Assembly: GCF_900101615.1 (NCBI RefSeq)
Contig: NZ_FMZX01000004.1
Span: forward strand, 172,777 to 236,776
Length of the DNA: 64,000 bases
Source: Belnapia rosea
GTDB lineage: Bacteria; Pseudomonadota; Alphaproteobacteria; Acetobacterales; Acetobacteraceae
Reading direction: 5' to 3'
The translations under genes and the position numbers were made by a program. Shown here one piece after another: positions 53,056 to 61,890 of the stretch; position 1 is the first letter of the stretch, and each line of letters opens with the position of its first letter. Below the pieces are notes generated by a model, which saw only the letters and a program-made list of their open reading frames with translations, was not told the DNA's origin and made no database searches.

Positions 53056-53781
53056 ATGCCCGAGGATCTGTTGCAGCCAGCCGATGCGGATGGCCCCGTG
53101 CCGCGCCCAGCCGATGTGCCGGAGAAATTCTGGGATGCCGAGACCGGCACGCTGCGCATCGAGGCGCTGCTGAAATCCTACCGCGAGCTGGAGCGCCGCC
53201 TCTCGCAGCGCGCCGCCCCGCCCGGCCCCGATATGGCGCCCGAGGAGCTGGGACGCTTCCGCCAGGCGATGGGCATCCCGGACACGCCGGATGGCTATGC
53301 CATCACCCCGACGCATGATCTCTGCTGCGCCGATGCGGCGGTGAACGGACGGCTGCACGCGGCGCATTTCACGCAGGATCAGGCCCAGCTTGTCTATGAG
53401 CTGGCGGCCGAGCGCCTGGTGCCGCTGATCGCCGAGGCGGCGGCCGAGTTCGAGGCCAACCGCCAGCGCGAGAAGCTCGCCGCGCATTACGGCGGCGAGG
53501 AGCGCTTCAAGGCCATGGCGGCGCAGCTTTCCGCCTGGGGCCGCGCGAAGCTGCCGGCGCCGGTCTATGCCGCCCTGTCCTCCACCGCCGAGGGCGTGCT
53601 TGCGCTCGAGCGGATGATGCAGGGTGACGAGCCCGGCCTGTCCCGCGAGGGCGTCACGCCGCCTGGCGAGAGCGAGGCCGAGCTGCGCGCCATGATGCGC
53701 GACCCGCGCTACTGGCGGACGCGCGAGCCCGCCTTCGTCACCCGCGTGACCGAGGGCTTCCGCCGCCTCGTCGGCCAGTAG
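53056..53781 (+). CDS. Scaffolding / capsid assembly protein, T7 gp9-like
   Basis: A 241-residue acidic helical protein that would guide head assembly. It starts PEDLLQPADADGPVPRPADVPEKFWDAETGTLRIEALLKSYRELERRL, a layout shared by capsid assembly proteins of podoviruses, then has a long helix FTQDQAQLVYELAAERLVPLIAEAAAEFEANRQREKLAAHYGG and ends DPRYWRTREPAFVTRVTEGFRRLVG, the C-terminal coat-contact helix. It sits between portal and capsid as expected. A GTG at 53044 could add 4 residues. A 139-bp gap follows before the capsid gene. Confidence 0.82.
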   Translation: MPEDLLQPADADGPVPRPADVPEKFWDAETGTLRIEALLKSYRELERRLSQRAAPPGPDMAPEELGRFRQAMGIPDTPDGYAITPTHDLCCADAAVNGRLHAAHFTQDQAQLVYELAAERLVPLIAEAAAEFEANRQREKLAAHYGGEERFKAMAAQLSAWGRAKLPAPVYAALSSTAEGVLALERMMQGDEPGLSREGVTPPGESEAELRAMMRDPRYWRTREPAFVTRVTEGFRRLVGQ

Positions 53782-53920
53782 CCGCCGCACCTCATTCCGC
53801 CGCGAACAACCTCGCCCGCGCGACAAGCGGGCGGGGCCGCGGCGTGCCGTGCCGATGCGGTCCCGCAAGCGGGGCAAACCGCGGCGGCACGGCCCCCCAA
53901 CCCAAGCCGAAGGGCAGACC

Positions 53921-54754
53921 ATGTCCAGCTCGATCGACCAGGCCTTCATCAAGCAGTATGCCGCCGAGGTGCAGGAAGCCTATCAGCGCCAGGGCAGCAA
54001 GCTGCGCCCCATGGTGCGCAGCAAGGCCGAGGTGCGCGGCGCCTCGACCATCTTCCAGAAGGTCGGCCGCGGCACCGCCGCCGCCAAGGCGCGCAACGGT
54101 GTCGTGCCGGTCATGAACATCGACCACACCAATGTCGAATGCTTCCTGCAGGACTACTATGCCGGCGACTGGGTCGACCGGATGGACGAGCTCAAGACCA
54201 ATCTCGACGAGCGCGCGGTGGTGGCGAATGCCGGCGCCTACGCCCTCGGCCGCAAGACCGACGAGCTCATCATCGCCGCGCTCGATGCCGGCACCAATGA
54301 GGCGATCGGCACCAATAGCGGCGAGACCGACAATGACGGCCTGACCCGCGCCAAGGTGCTGCTCGCCTTCCAGATGCTCGGCAACGCGGATGTGCCGGAT
54401 GACGGCAACCGCTTCGCTATCGTCGGCTGGAGGCAGTGGAGCGAGCTGCTGACCATCCAGGAATTCGCCAACACCCAGTATATGGGCGCGGACGAGCTGC
54501 CCTGGAAGGGCACCCAGGCGAAGCGCTGGCTCGGCGCCACCTGGATGCCGCATAGCGGCCTGACCAAGAACGGCGCGCTGCGCTACTGCTACTTCTTCCA
54601 CAAGACGGCGATCGGCCATGCCTCGGCGGCCGAGATCAGCACCGATGTCACCTGGCATGGCGACCGCGCCGCGCATTTCGTCAACACGATGATGAGCCAG
54701 GGCGCCGTGCTGGTCGACAATGCCGGCCTCGTCCGGATGCGCTGCAAGGAATAG
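53921..54754 (+). CDS. Major capsid protein
   Basis: A 277-residue protein of the HK97-fold type seen in T7-related elements. It opens SSSIDQAFIKQYAAEVQEAYQRQGSKLRPMVRSK, then GASTIFQKVGRGTA, YYAGDWVDRMDELKTNLDERAVVANAGAYALGRKTDELIIAALDAG, and a late FFHKTAIGHASAAEISTDVTWHGDRAAHFVNTMMSQGAVLVDNAGLVRMR, the typical end of the E-loop/P-domain family. It forms the icosahedral shell. A GC hairpin directly follows the stop, as in T7 after gene 10. Confidence 0.87.
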   Translation: MSSSIDQAFIKQYAAEVQEAYQRQGSKLRPMVRSKAEVRGASTIFQKVGRGTAAAKARNGVVPVMNIDHTNVECFLQDYYAGDWVDRMDELKTNLDERAVVANAGAYALGRKTDELIIAALDAGTNEAIGTNSGETDNDGLTRAKVLLAFQMLGNADVPDDGNRFAIVGWRQWSELLTIQEFANTQYMGADELPWKGTQAKRWLGATWMPHSGLTKNGALRYCYFFHKTAIGHASAAEISTDVTWHGDRAAHFVNTMMSQGAVLVDNAGLVRMRCKE

Positions 54755-54765
54755 CGCAGCCACCG

Positions 54766-54791
54766 CCCCGCCCCGCGCCTGCGGGGTGGGG
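54766..54791 (+). terminator. Hairpin after capsid gene
   Basis: An 11-bp GC stem with one G-U pair (54766-54776 with 54781-54791, loop GCCT) lies 12 bp after the capsid stop, with CCCCTTT soon behind. It may partially terminate and so raise capsid mRNA over the tail genes. Confidence 0.55.
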
Positions 54792-54826
54792 CACCCCTTT
54801 CCCTCACCGCCGGAGTCCCGATCCCG

Positions 54827-55396
54827 ATGGCCCTCTCCGCCCTCGCGCTCTGCACGCGCGCGCTGCTGAAGATCGGCACCCAGCCGATCGCCTCGCTCGA
54901 CGAAGGCACCGCCGAGGCCGAGGTGGCGGCCAACCTCTATGCCGGTACGCGCGATGCGCTGCTCGCCGCGCATCCCTGGAGCTTCGCCACCGGCCAAGCC
55001 TGCCTGCCGCGCCTGGCGGCGACGCCGGTGGCGGATTACCGGCACGCCTTCCAGCTGCCCGCCGGCTTCCTGCGTGCCCTCTCGGCCGGCATGCCGCAGA
55101 GTGGCCGTGGCCTTGACTACCGGCTTTTCGAGGACCGGCTGCATTGCAACGCGCCGCAAGTCGTCCTCAGCTACATCTTCCGCCCCGATGAAAGCGCCTT
55201 CCCGGCCCTGTTCGCCGCAGCCCTCGCCACGCGCCTCGCCGCGGAATTCTGCATCCCGCTGACCGAGAATACGGGTCGCGCCCAGGCGCTGCTGGCCCAG
55301 GCGGAGGCGGAGCTGCGCACGGCCCGCCGCGCCGACAGCCAGCAGGCGACGCCGCGCGCCATCGAGGATTTCCCGCTGGTCGCGGTGCGGGGCTGA
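54827..55396 (+). CDS. Tail tubular protein A, T7 gp11-like
   Basis: A 189-residue adaptor that joins portal to tail. The start ALSALALCTRALLKIGTQPIASLDEGTAEAEVAANLYAGTRDALLAAHPWSFATGQA is the standard opening of gp11/gp4-like proteins; the later FCIPLTENTGRAQALLAQAEAELRTARRADSQQ is the second helical hairpin. Length matches T7 gp11 (about 196). The next gene starts 2 bp after its stop. Confidence 0.87.
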   Translation: MALSALALCTRALLKIGTQPIASLDEGTAEAEVAANLYAGTRDALLAAHPWSFATGQACLPRLAATPVADYRHAFQLPAGFLRALSAGMPQSGRGLDYRLFEDRLHCNAPQVVLSYIFRPDESAFPALFAAALATRLAAEFCIPLTENTGRAQALLAQAEAELRTARRADSQQATPRAIEDFPLVAVRG

Positions 55397-55398
55397 GC

Positions 55399-57279
55399 AT
55401 GGCGCAAGCCCGCACGCTGAAGACCAGCTTCACCGCCGGCGAGGTGGCGCCCGCGCTGCTCGGCCGGCCGGACCTGCGCGCCTATGCCAACGGCGCGCGG
55501 CGGCTGCGCAACGTCGTCATCCAGCCGACCGGCGGCGTCACGCGCCGGCCAGGTCTCCGCCATGTGGCGATGCTGCCCGGCCCGGCGCGGCTCGTCGCCT
55601 TCGAGTTCAACACGGAGCAGGCCTATCTGCTGGTGCTGACCGATGGCCTGCTGACGGTGTTCATCGATGACGGACCGGTTGCGCAATTCCCGGCGCCCTG
55701 GACGGCGGCGATGCTGCCGCAGCTCGCCTTCACCCAGAGCGCCGACACGCTGCTGATCTGTCACCCCGAGCTGCCGCCGCAGCGGGTGACGCGGACCAGC
55801 CACGTCGCCTGGACGATCGCACCCTGGACCTTCCTGCGCGAGCCCTTCCACCGTTTCGCATCGCCCGAGGTCACGCTGACGCCAAGTGCCGCGACCGGCA
55901 GCATCACCCTCGGCGCCTCGGCTGCGCTCTTCACGGCGGCCCATGCCGGGATACGCTTCCGCATCGGCGGTAGGCGGGTGGTGGTGACCGCCGTGGTCTC
56001 GCCGACCCAGGCGATTGCCGTGGTGGAGGAAGCCCTCGCCGGCACCGCGGCGACTGCCGACTGGGACGAGGCGGCCTTCTCGCCGGTGCATGGCTGGCCG
56101 GTGACGCTCTGCTTCCACCAGGACCGGCTGGTGCTGGGCGGCTCCCGCGACCTGCCGAACCGGCTCTGGCTGTCCCGCACCGGGGATCTCCTCAACTTCG
56201 ATCCAGGGACCGGGCTCGACGACCAGGCGATCGAGTTCAGCCTCGTCTCCGACCAGGTGAACGCCATCCGCGCCGTCTTCTCCGGCCAGCACCTGCAGGT
56301 CTTCACCTCCGGCACGGAATGGATGGTGAGCGGCGCGCCGCTGACGCCGGGCAGCATCCAGCTCGACCGGCAGACCCGCGTCGGCTCGATCACGGCGCGC
56401 ATGGTGCCGCCCGTCGATGTCGATGGTGCCACCATCTTCGCCAGCCGCAGCGGGCAGGGGATCTTCGAGTTCGCCTATACCGACCTGCAGCAGCTCTACC
56501 AGGCGAATGATCTCGGCCTCGTCGCGCAGCATCTGGTCCGAGACCCGGTCTCCATGTGCTACGACCAGCGCCGCCGGCTGCTGCATGTGGCGATGGCGGA
56601 TGGCAGCCTCTCCACCCTCACGCTCTACCGCGCCGAGCAGGTCACCGCCTGGACCCGGCAGGAGACGGATGGCGCCTTCCGGGCGCTGGCCGAGATCGAG
56701 GGCACCGTCTGGGCGGTGGTGGAGCGCGGCGGCACGCTGCGGCTCGAGCGCTTCGACGAGGCGCTCGGCCTCGATGCCGCGCTGACCGGCACCGCCGCAA
56801 CGCCGCAGGATGAATGGCTTGGCCTGTCGCATCTCGAGGGGCAGGTGGTGGGCGTCGTCGCCGAGGGTGCGCCGCGCGAGGCGGCGTTGGTGCGGAATGG
56901 CCGCGTCACCATCGACCCGCCCGCCACCGGCGTGCAGGTCGGCCTCGCCTTTCGCCATGTGATCGAGCCATTGCCGCCCGATCTCGGGACGGCGCTCGGC
57001 ACCCGCGCGGCGCCGGTCCGGCTGGTCTCCGTCACCTTCCGCCTGCTGGAGACGGCCTCGCTCGCGGTCGATCTCGGGCGGGGCGCGCAGCCGGTGCCCT
57101 TTCGCCGGCTCGACACGCCGATGCTCGATGCGGGACCCGCGCCCTTCAGCGGCGATGTGCGGCTGCGGGCGCTCGGTTGGAGAAGCGACGCGATGCGGCC
57201 GCTCTGGCGCATCGAGGACGACGCGCCGCTGCCGATGACGCTGCTTTCCGTCACCACCGATACGAGGATGACCGACTGA
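55399..57279 (+). CDS. Tail tubular protein B (nozzle), T7 gp12-like
   Basis: A 626-residue beta-rich protein forming the tail nozzle. The N-terminus KTSFTAGEVAPALLGRPDLRAYANGARRLRNVVIQPTGGVTRRPGLRHVA is diagnostic for this family. Internal blocks such as FHQDRLVLGGSRDLPNRLWLSRTGDLLNFDPGTGLDDQAIEFSL and a propeller-like middle with YDQRRRLLHVAMADGSLSTLTLYRAEQVTAWTRQE also fit. It is somewhat shorter than T7 gp12 (about 794). Its stop shares one base with the next ATG (TGATG). Confidence 0.88.
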   Translation: MAQARTLKTSFTAGEVAPALLGRPDLRAYANGARRLRNVVIQPTGGVTRRPGLRHVAMLPGPARLVAFEFNTEQAYLLVLTDGLLTVFIDDGPVAQFPAPWTAAMLPQLAFTQSADTLLICHPELPPQRVTRTSHVAWTIAPWTFLREPFHRFASPEVTLTPSAATGSITLGASAALFTAAHAGIRFRIGGRRVVVTAVVSPTQAIAVVEEALAGTAATADWDEAAFSPVHGWPVTLCFHQDRLVLGGSRDLPNRLWLSRTGDLLNFDPGTGLDDQAIEFSLVSDQVNAIRAVFSGQHLQVFTSGTEWMVSGAPLTPGSIQLDRQTRVGSITARMVPPVDVDGATIFASRSGQGIFEFAYTDLQQLYQANDLGLVAQHLVRDPVSMCYDQRRRLLHVAMADGSLSTLTLYRAEQVTAWTRQETDGAFRALAEIEGTVWAVVERGGTLRLERFDEALGLDAALTGTAATPQDEWLGLSHLEGQVVGVVAEGAPREAALVRNGRVTIDPPATGVQVGLAFRHVIEPLPPDLGTALGTRAAPVRLVSVTFRLLETASLAVDLGRGAQPVPFRRLDTPMLDAGPAPFSGDVRLRALGWRSDAMRPLWRIEDDAPLPMTLLSVTTDTRMTD

Positions 57280-57719
57280 TGGGCGCACTCAGCTCGATCG
57301 CGACCGTGCTTGGCGCCGGCGCGACCATCTACGGCCAGGTCCGCCAGGCCGGGGCGCAGAACGCCGCCAGCAAGGCCCAGGCCGAGATCAATGCCGGGCA
57401 GCAACTGGCGCGACAGCAGGTGCTGCTCGCGCAGCAGAGGGAGGCGGCGCTGCAGCGGCAGGCGGTGCTGGCGCGTACCGTCGCATCGGCCCGCGCCCGC
57501 CTCGCCGCGGCCGGCGTCTCGCCGGATACGGGTTCGGCGGCGGCCGTCACCGGCGGCATGGCGGGGGAGGCGGCGGCGGCGCAGGGGGCGGATGACGCCA
57601 CGCTGCGCGCCCGCCTCGCCGATGGCCGGAGCAGCCTGCTGAACCCGGATGGCACGGTGACCGCGCTGCTGCGCTCAGGCCGCAGCTTCGGAACCATCGC
57701 CCGGACCCTGTTGGATTAG
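57279..57719 (+). CDS. Short internal virion protein, T7 gp14-like position
   Basis: A 146-residue protein with a Gly/Ala-rich hydrophobic start (GALSSIATVLGAGATIYGQVRQAG) and a long Ala/Gln/Arg helix (QQLARQQVLLAQQREAALQRQAVLARTVASARARLAAAG), then SPDTGSAAAVTGGMAGEAAAA. This layout, a membrane-active start plus amphipathic helices, resembles T7 gp14, which inserts into the outer membrane on ejection. It occupies the place between tubular B and fiber where T7 has genes 13-16; no gp15 or gp16 equivalent is present. Confidence 0.65.
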   Translation: MGALSSIATVLGAGATIYGQVRQAGAQNAASKAQAEINAGQQLARQQVLLAQQREAALQRQAVLARTVASARARLAAAGVSPDTGSAAAVTGGMAGEAAAAQGADDATLRARLADGRSSLLNPDGTVTALLRSGRSFGTIARTLLD

Positions 57720-57728
57720 GAGCGAAGC

Positions 57729-60062
57729 ATGGACGACCATATCAGGATCGGCGACATCGCGCCCCGGGTGCAGTACCAGGCGGATGGCGTGCAGACCGGC
57801 TTCACCTATCCCTTTCCGGTTTTCTCGGCGGCGGATATCGAGGTGCGGCTGGACGGCGTGCCGCGGGCCGGCGGCTTCGTCGTCACCAATGCCGGGGCGA
57901 GCGAGGGCGGTACCGTCGTCTTCGACCAGCCGCCGCGCGCCGGCACGCGCATCACGCTGCGGCGCGCCATGGTGGTGGCCCGCACCACGGATTTCCAGTC
58001 GAACGGCATCCTTCGCGCCCGCACCCTGAACGATGAGCTGGACTACCAGGTCGCCATCCTGCAGGAGGTCAAGGACGGCCTCGGCAACGCGCTGCATCTC
58101 GATCCGTCAGAAAGCGGGCCGACGGCGCTGCCGCTGCGCGGGGCACGGGCCAACCGGCTGCTCGGCTTCGACAGCCTCGGCAACATCGCCACCTTTGGCC
58201 GGGACGAAGGGCTGCTCACCACCGGCTTCCCGGGCGGTGTGCCGCGCACGGTGGAGGACAAGTTGGCCGAACGCCTGACCGCGCGGGATTTCGGCGCGAC
58301 GGGCGACGGCATGACCGATGACGGCCCGGCGTTGCAGATGGCGATGACGGCGGCAGGGGCCAGCGGCAAGCTGCTCGAGATCGGGGAGGGGACCTTCCGC
58401 ACCGGCCAGGCCCTGACCCTGCCGGGTGCGGCGGCCGGCCTCCTCATGCGCGGCACGATCCTCTATGCCGGTCCGGCCGGGCAGGCGGCGCTGACGCTCG
58501 GCGATGGCGGCGCGGCCAACAACCAGGGCAAGCTCTATACCGGCCTTGCGGTGCTCCGCGCGACGCAGAGCGACTGGTCCAGCGAGGGCGATGTCGGCAT
58601 CCGCATCCGCAACATCGATGCCTGCCTGGTCGATATCCGCCGGGCGGAACGCTTCACCATCGGCGTCCAGGTGGTGGGCGATGCGCGGGGCAGCGAGGAC
58701 AGCGACCTGCGCTATGGCAGGCTGGTCGACAACCGCATCGGCCTCGACCTGCGGACGCTGACCGCCAGCGGCTGGGTGAACTCGCTGCGCCACCAGGGTG
58801 GGCATTTCGCCTGTTCGAGCGCGACGAACCCGGCCCTGCCGCGCTTCGGCGTGCGGCTCTCCGCCGCGCCGGGGGCCTATGTGCTGCACAACACGCATCT
58901 CTTCACCGGCCCGGCCTTCGAGCTGCAACGCCAGGGCACCCCAGGGGCGGTGGATGCCATTCCCTTCCTCATCGAGGTGGATGGCCGCGGGCTGACCGCG
59001 ACGGGCGTGCGGATGGAGGCCTGCTCGCCCTATGTGGCCCGTCATACCGGCGGCTTCAGCGATGCGCGCTACGAGGTGGCCTATGTCGGCACCTACGGCT
59101 TCCTCGGCTGTGCCGTGCAGTACCAGGGTGCCAGCCGGGCGGGTGGCACGGTGGTGCCGATGCACCAGGCGGCGGCGGCCATCGGCACGCCGCGGCTGGT
59201 GGCGGCGGCGGAGAATGTGCGGACGCTCGCCTTCCGCCAGGGCATCTCGGTCGCGGACGGAATCGGCTTCGACCAGCTCGCCGTGCTGTCGGGCAACCCC
59301 TCGGGGCCGCCCTCGACGCTCAACGGCTTCTGCTTCCCGGGCCTCAACCTCCTCACGCTGAACCCCGATGACGTCACCATCCCGACCTCCCGTGCCCTCG
59401 CCTTCGTCGTCGATTGCAGCCAGTGCAAGGAGTTCTTCATCGCCGCCGAAGGCAGCGGCCTCCGCCCGATGGTGATGCAGTTCGATGGCGCGGAGACTGT
59501 GCTGGGCGCCGGCAGCCCCGTGCTGTTCTCCAACATGAACGCCGTGATGCAGGGCGCGCCTTCCTACTGGTGGGAGGGCAATGCGGATCTCGACAGCCTT
59601 ACCGGCGGGCTGGCGCTCAACAGGCTGCAGCGCGTGACGCTGAGCGCCGATGCGCACTATGCGGCCATCGGCATCCGCGGCAGCTCGGCGAGCGCGGTGC
59701 TGCGCGCGCTCCGCCTCTATACCTCGGCCCTGCATGCGCCACGGCTGCTCTATGGCGGCTCGCGCGCCTGGGGCCGGCGGGAATACACGGTGAGCGATGG
59801 CGGCTGGACCATCCCGGCCCTCGCCGCGGGCGCGACCGCGACCTATGACGTGACGCTCCCCGGGGTGCGGCAGGGCGATTTCGTCCGCGTCGGCTTCGCC
59901 CAGGCAAGCGGCTTCCAGAATGGCGGCGTCGTCTTCCATGCCTCGGTCGGCGGTACGGCCGGCAGCAACCAGGTGCGGGTAACGGCGCAGAATGTCAGCG
60001 GCGGTGCCATCACCCTTGGCGCCGGCACGCTCTATGTCCGCGCCACCAAGCCGCGGCTGTGA
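57729..60062 (+). CDS. Tail fiber / tailspike with pectate-lyase-like beta-helix
   Basis: A 777-residue receptor-binding protein. The first 150 residues form a T7 gp17-like virion-attachment domain (VQYQADGVQTGFTYPFPVFSAADIEVRLDG, then TTDFQSNGILRARTLNDELDYQVAILQEVKD). From about residue 190 the sequence LTARDFGATGDGMTDDGPALQMAM marks the start of a pectate_lyase_3 beta-helix, the scaffold of many polysaccharide depolymerases, and the C-terminus is a beta-rich tip. It probably binds or cleaves a surface glycan. It follows the internal protein after 9 bp. Confidence 0.85.
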   Translation: MDDHIRIGDIAPRVQYQADGVQTGFTYPFPVFSAADIEVRLDGVPRAGGFVVTNAGASEGGTVVFDQPPRAGTRITLRRAMVVARTTDFQSNGILRARTLNDELDYQVAILQEVKDGLGNALHLDPSESGPTALPLRGARANRLLGFDSLGNIATFGRDEGLLTTGFPGGVPRTVEDKLAERLTARDFGATGDGMTDDGPALQMAMTAAGASGKLLEIGEGTFRTGQALTLPGAAAGLLMRGTILYAGPAGQAALTLGDGGAANNQGKLYTGLAVLRATQSDWSSEGDVGIRIRNIDACLVDIRRAERFTIGVQVVGDARGSEDSDLRYGRLVDNRIGLDLRTLTASGWVNSLRHQGGHFACSSATNPALPRFGVRLSAAPGAYVLHNTHLFTGPAFELQRQGTPGAVDAIPFLIEVDGRGLTATGVRMEACSPYVARHTGGFSDARYEVAYVGTYGFLGCAVQYQGASRAGGTVVPMHQAAAAIGTPRLVAAAENVRTLAFRQGISVADGIGFDQLAVLSGNPSGPPSTLNGFCFPGLNLLTLNPDDVTIPTSRALAFVVDCSQCKEFFIAAEGSGLRPMVMQFDGAETVLGAGSPVLFSNMNAVMQGAPSYWWEGNADLDSLTGGLALNRLQRVTLSADAHYAAIGIRGSSASAVLRALRLYTSALHAPRLLYGGSRAWGRREYTVSDGGWTIPALAAGATATYDVTLPGVRQGDFVRVGFAQASGFQNGGVVFHASVGGTAGSNQVRVTAQNVSGGAITLGAGTLYVRATKPRL

Positions 60063-60069
60063 GCGCGGC

Positions 60070-60375
60070 ATGGCGGCGAAGCGCAAGCTCCTCGTCGCCG
60101 GCGACTTCGCCGGCGCGGCGGCGCTCCTCTTCAGGGACTACCGCAATTTTGTCGGGATCTGCGCGGAGGAGCCGGACGATGCCGTCATCAAGGCCTTCGC
60201 CTCGCGGCACACGGCCGGCCGCACCGCGCTCGCCCATATCGACCAGCTGCTGAAGCTCGCCGCCGAGACCGGCGACGAGGCGCAGCAGCAAGCCGTCAGC
60301 GATGTGCTGGCCGAATGGCGCAGCATCATGCCGCAACTGCCGGAGGAGGAGAATGACGGAGGCGCCGGAGGCTGA
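60070..60375 (+). CDS. Putative small terminase subunit
   Basis: A 101-residue helical protein from the ATG at 60070. It reads KLLVAGDFAGAAALLFRDYRNFVGICAEEPDDAVIKAFASRHTAGRTALAHIDQLLKLA and ends in an acidic EEENDGG tail. I infer its role mainly from position: it lies directly before and overlaps the large terminase by 23 bp, as gene 18 does before gene 19 in T7. Size suits a DNA-recognition subunit (T7 gp18 has 89 residues). Confidence 0.62.
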   Translation: MAAKRKLLVAGDFAGAAALLFRDYRNFVGICAEEPDDAVIKAFASRHTAGRTALAHIDQLLKLAAETGDEAQQQAVSDVLAEWRSIMPQLPEEENDGGAGG

Positions 60376-61789
60376 CTTCCTGGAGTTCGCCTGGATCTGG
60401 AACGCGACCCAGAACCAGGGCATGCCGGCGCCGCATCGCCGCATCGTCCGCTGGCTCCAATCCCGTTGGGAGGGCGGGGACCGGCGCCTGCTGCTGATGG
60501 CCTTCCGCGGCTGCGGCAAGTCCACCCTTGTCGGGCTGTTCTGCGCCTGGCGGCTGCTGCGGGCGCCGGATACGCGCATCCTCGTCCTCGCCGCCGACCA
60601 GGTGCTGGCGGTGAAGATGGTCGCCCAGGTGCGCCGCATCCTGGAACGCCACCCGCTCTGCCGGGACCTGCTGCCGGGGCGGGCGGAGGCCTGGGCGGCG
60701 GACCGCTTCACCGTCGCCCGCCCGGCCGTGCTGCGCGACCCGTCGATGCTCGCCCAGGGGATCGGCGGCAACATCACCGGCGCCCGGGCCGACCTCATCA
60801 TCTGCGACGATGTCGAGGTGGCCGGCAATTGCGACACGCCGGCGAAGCGGGAGGCGCTGCGCGAGCGGTTGGCGGAGTGCGAGTTCATCCTCGTGCCCGG
60901 CGGCGGCATCCTCTATGTCGGCACGCCGCATTGCGCGGAGACGCTCTACCTGCCGCCAGAGGATCCTGCCGCCTTCCTCCGCGGCTACCGGCGCCTGGCG
61001 CTGCCCCTGCTGGACGAGGCAGGGCACAGCGCCTGGCCGGAGCGGTTCACGCCTGCGATGGTCGCCTCGCTCCGCGACCGCGTCGGCCCGCTGCACTTCG
61101 CCCGGCAGATGCTGCTGCAGCCCGTGGCCGAGGCGGCGCTGCGGCTCGATCCCGCCTTGCTCATCCGTTACGGGGAGGAGCCGGACTACCGGGAGGCCGG
61201 CGGGCGGGCGCAACTCTCGCTGCTGGGCCGCCGCCTCGCCTCGGGCGGCGGCTTCTGGGATCCGGCCTATGGCCGCCCCGGTGCCGGCGATGCCTCGGTC
61301 CTGGCGGCGACCTATGCGGATGGCGAGGGCAGCCACTACCTCCACCGCCTTGCGTACCTCACGCATGACCCGGACAGTTCGGTCGACCCGGCGACCCAGC
61401 AATGCCGGGCCGTGGCCCGGCTGGCGCGGGAGTTGCTCCTGCCGGTGATCCGGGTGGAGACGAACGGCCTCGGCCGCTTCCTGCCCGCCTTGCTGCGGCG
61501 GGCGCTGGCGGAGGCGGGCGCGCCCTGCACCGTCATCGAGCATGCCAGCCGCCGGGCCAAGGCGGAGCGCATCCTGGCAGCGCTCGAGCCGGCGCTCGCC
61601 GCCCGCCGGCTGCATGCGCACGAGGCGGTGTTCCGCACGCCCTTCCCGGGGGAGATGGCCGCCTGGCGGCCGGATGCGCCCGGGCAGCGGGATGATGCGC
61701 TCGATGCCCTGGCTGGCTGCCTCCTGGCCGAGCCGGTGCGGCTGCCGGCCGCGATCCCGGCGCCGCGCCACCTCGCCTGGCGCGGCTAG
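60353..61789 (+). CDS. Large terminase subunit (packaging ATPase-nuclease), T7 gp19-like
   Basis: A 478-residue motor that packages DNA. Start is the ATG at 60353 behind GGAGGAGGA. Walker A is FRGCGKST at residues 51-58, Walker B LIICDDVE at 148-155, and the coupling motif is YVGTPH near 188. The C-terminal RNase H-like nuclease is intact: GFWDPAYGRPGAGDASVLAA gives the first Asp, IRVETNGLGRFLP the middle Glu, and QRDDALDALAGCL the last Asp. Thus both packaging activities are expected to work. A palindromic repeat overlaps its stop. Confidence 0.9.
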   Translation: MTEAPEADFLEFAWIWNATQNQGMPAPHRRIVRWLQSRWEGGDRRLLLMAFRGCGKSTLVGLFCAWRLLRAPDTRILVLAADQVLAVKMVAQVRRILERHPLCRDLLPGRAEAWAADRFTVARPAVLRDPSMLAQGIGGNITGARADLIICDDVEVAGNCDTPAKREALRERLAECEFILVPGGGILYVGTPHCAETLYLPPEDPAAFLRGYRRLALPLLDEAGHSAWPERFTPAMVASLRDRVGPLHFARQMLLQPVAEAALRLDPALLIRYGEEPDYREAGGRAQLSLLGRRLASGGGFWDPAYGRPGAGDASVLAATYADGEGSHYLHRLAYLTHDPDSSVDPATQQCRAVARLARELLLPVIRVETNGLGRFLPALLRRALAEAGAPCTVIEHASRRAKAERILAALEPALAARRLHAHEAVFRTPFPGEMAAWRPDAPGQRDDALDALAGCLLAEPVRLPAAIPAPRHLAWRG

Positions 61790-61890
61790 AGCGGTTTCCG
61801 TTCGCACTGGCTCACGGATCCCGCTCTAGCTTGTTGTTTTAGCGAGCAAATACCTCCGATCAGATGATTCCATCTGATCAGAGTTTGCTC
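61785..61890. repeat. Two intergenic palindromes behind large terminase
   Basis: GCTAGAGCGG (61785-61794, covering the terminase stop) pairs with 61821-61830. Then GAGCAAA (61844-61850) and GATCAGATG (61858-61866) pair with CATCTGATC (61871-61879) and TTTGCTC (61884-61890). I recall similar TAGAGC/GAGCAAA...GATCAGATG palindromes as dispersed small repeats in alphaproteobacterial chromosomes. They may also end transcription for the convergent genes. Confidence 0.65.
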
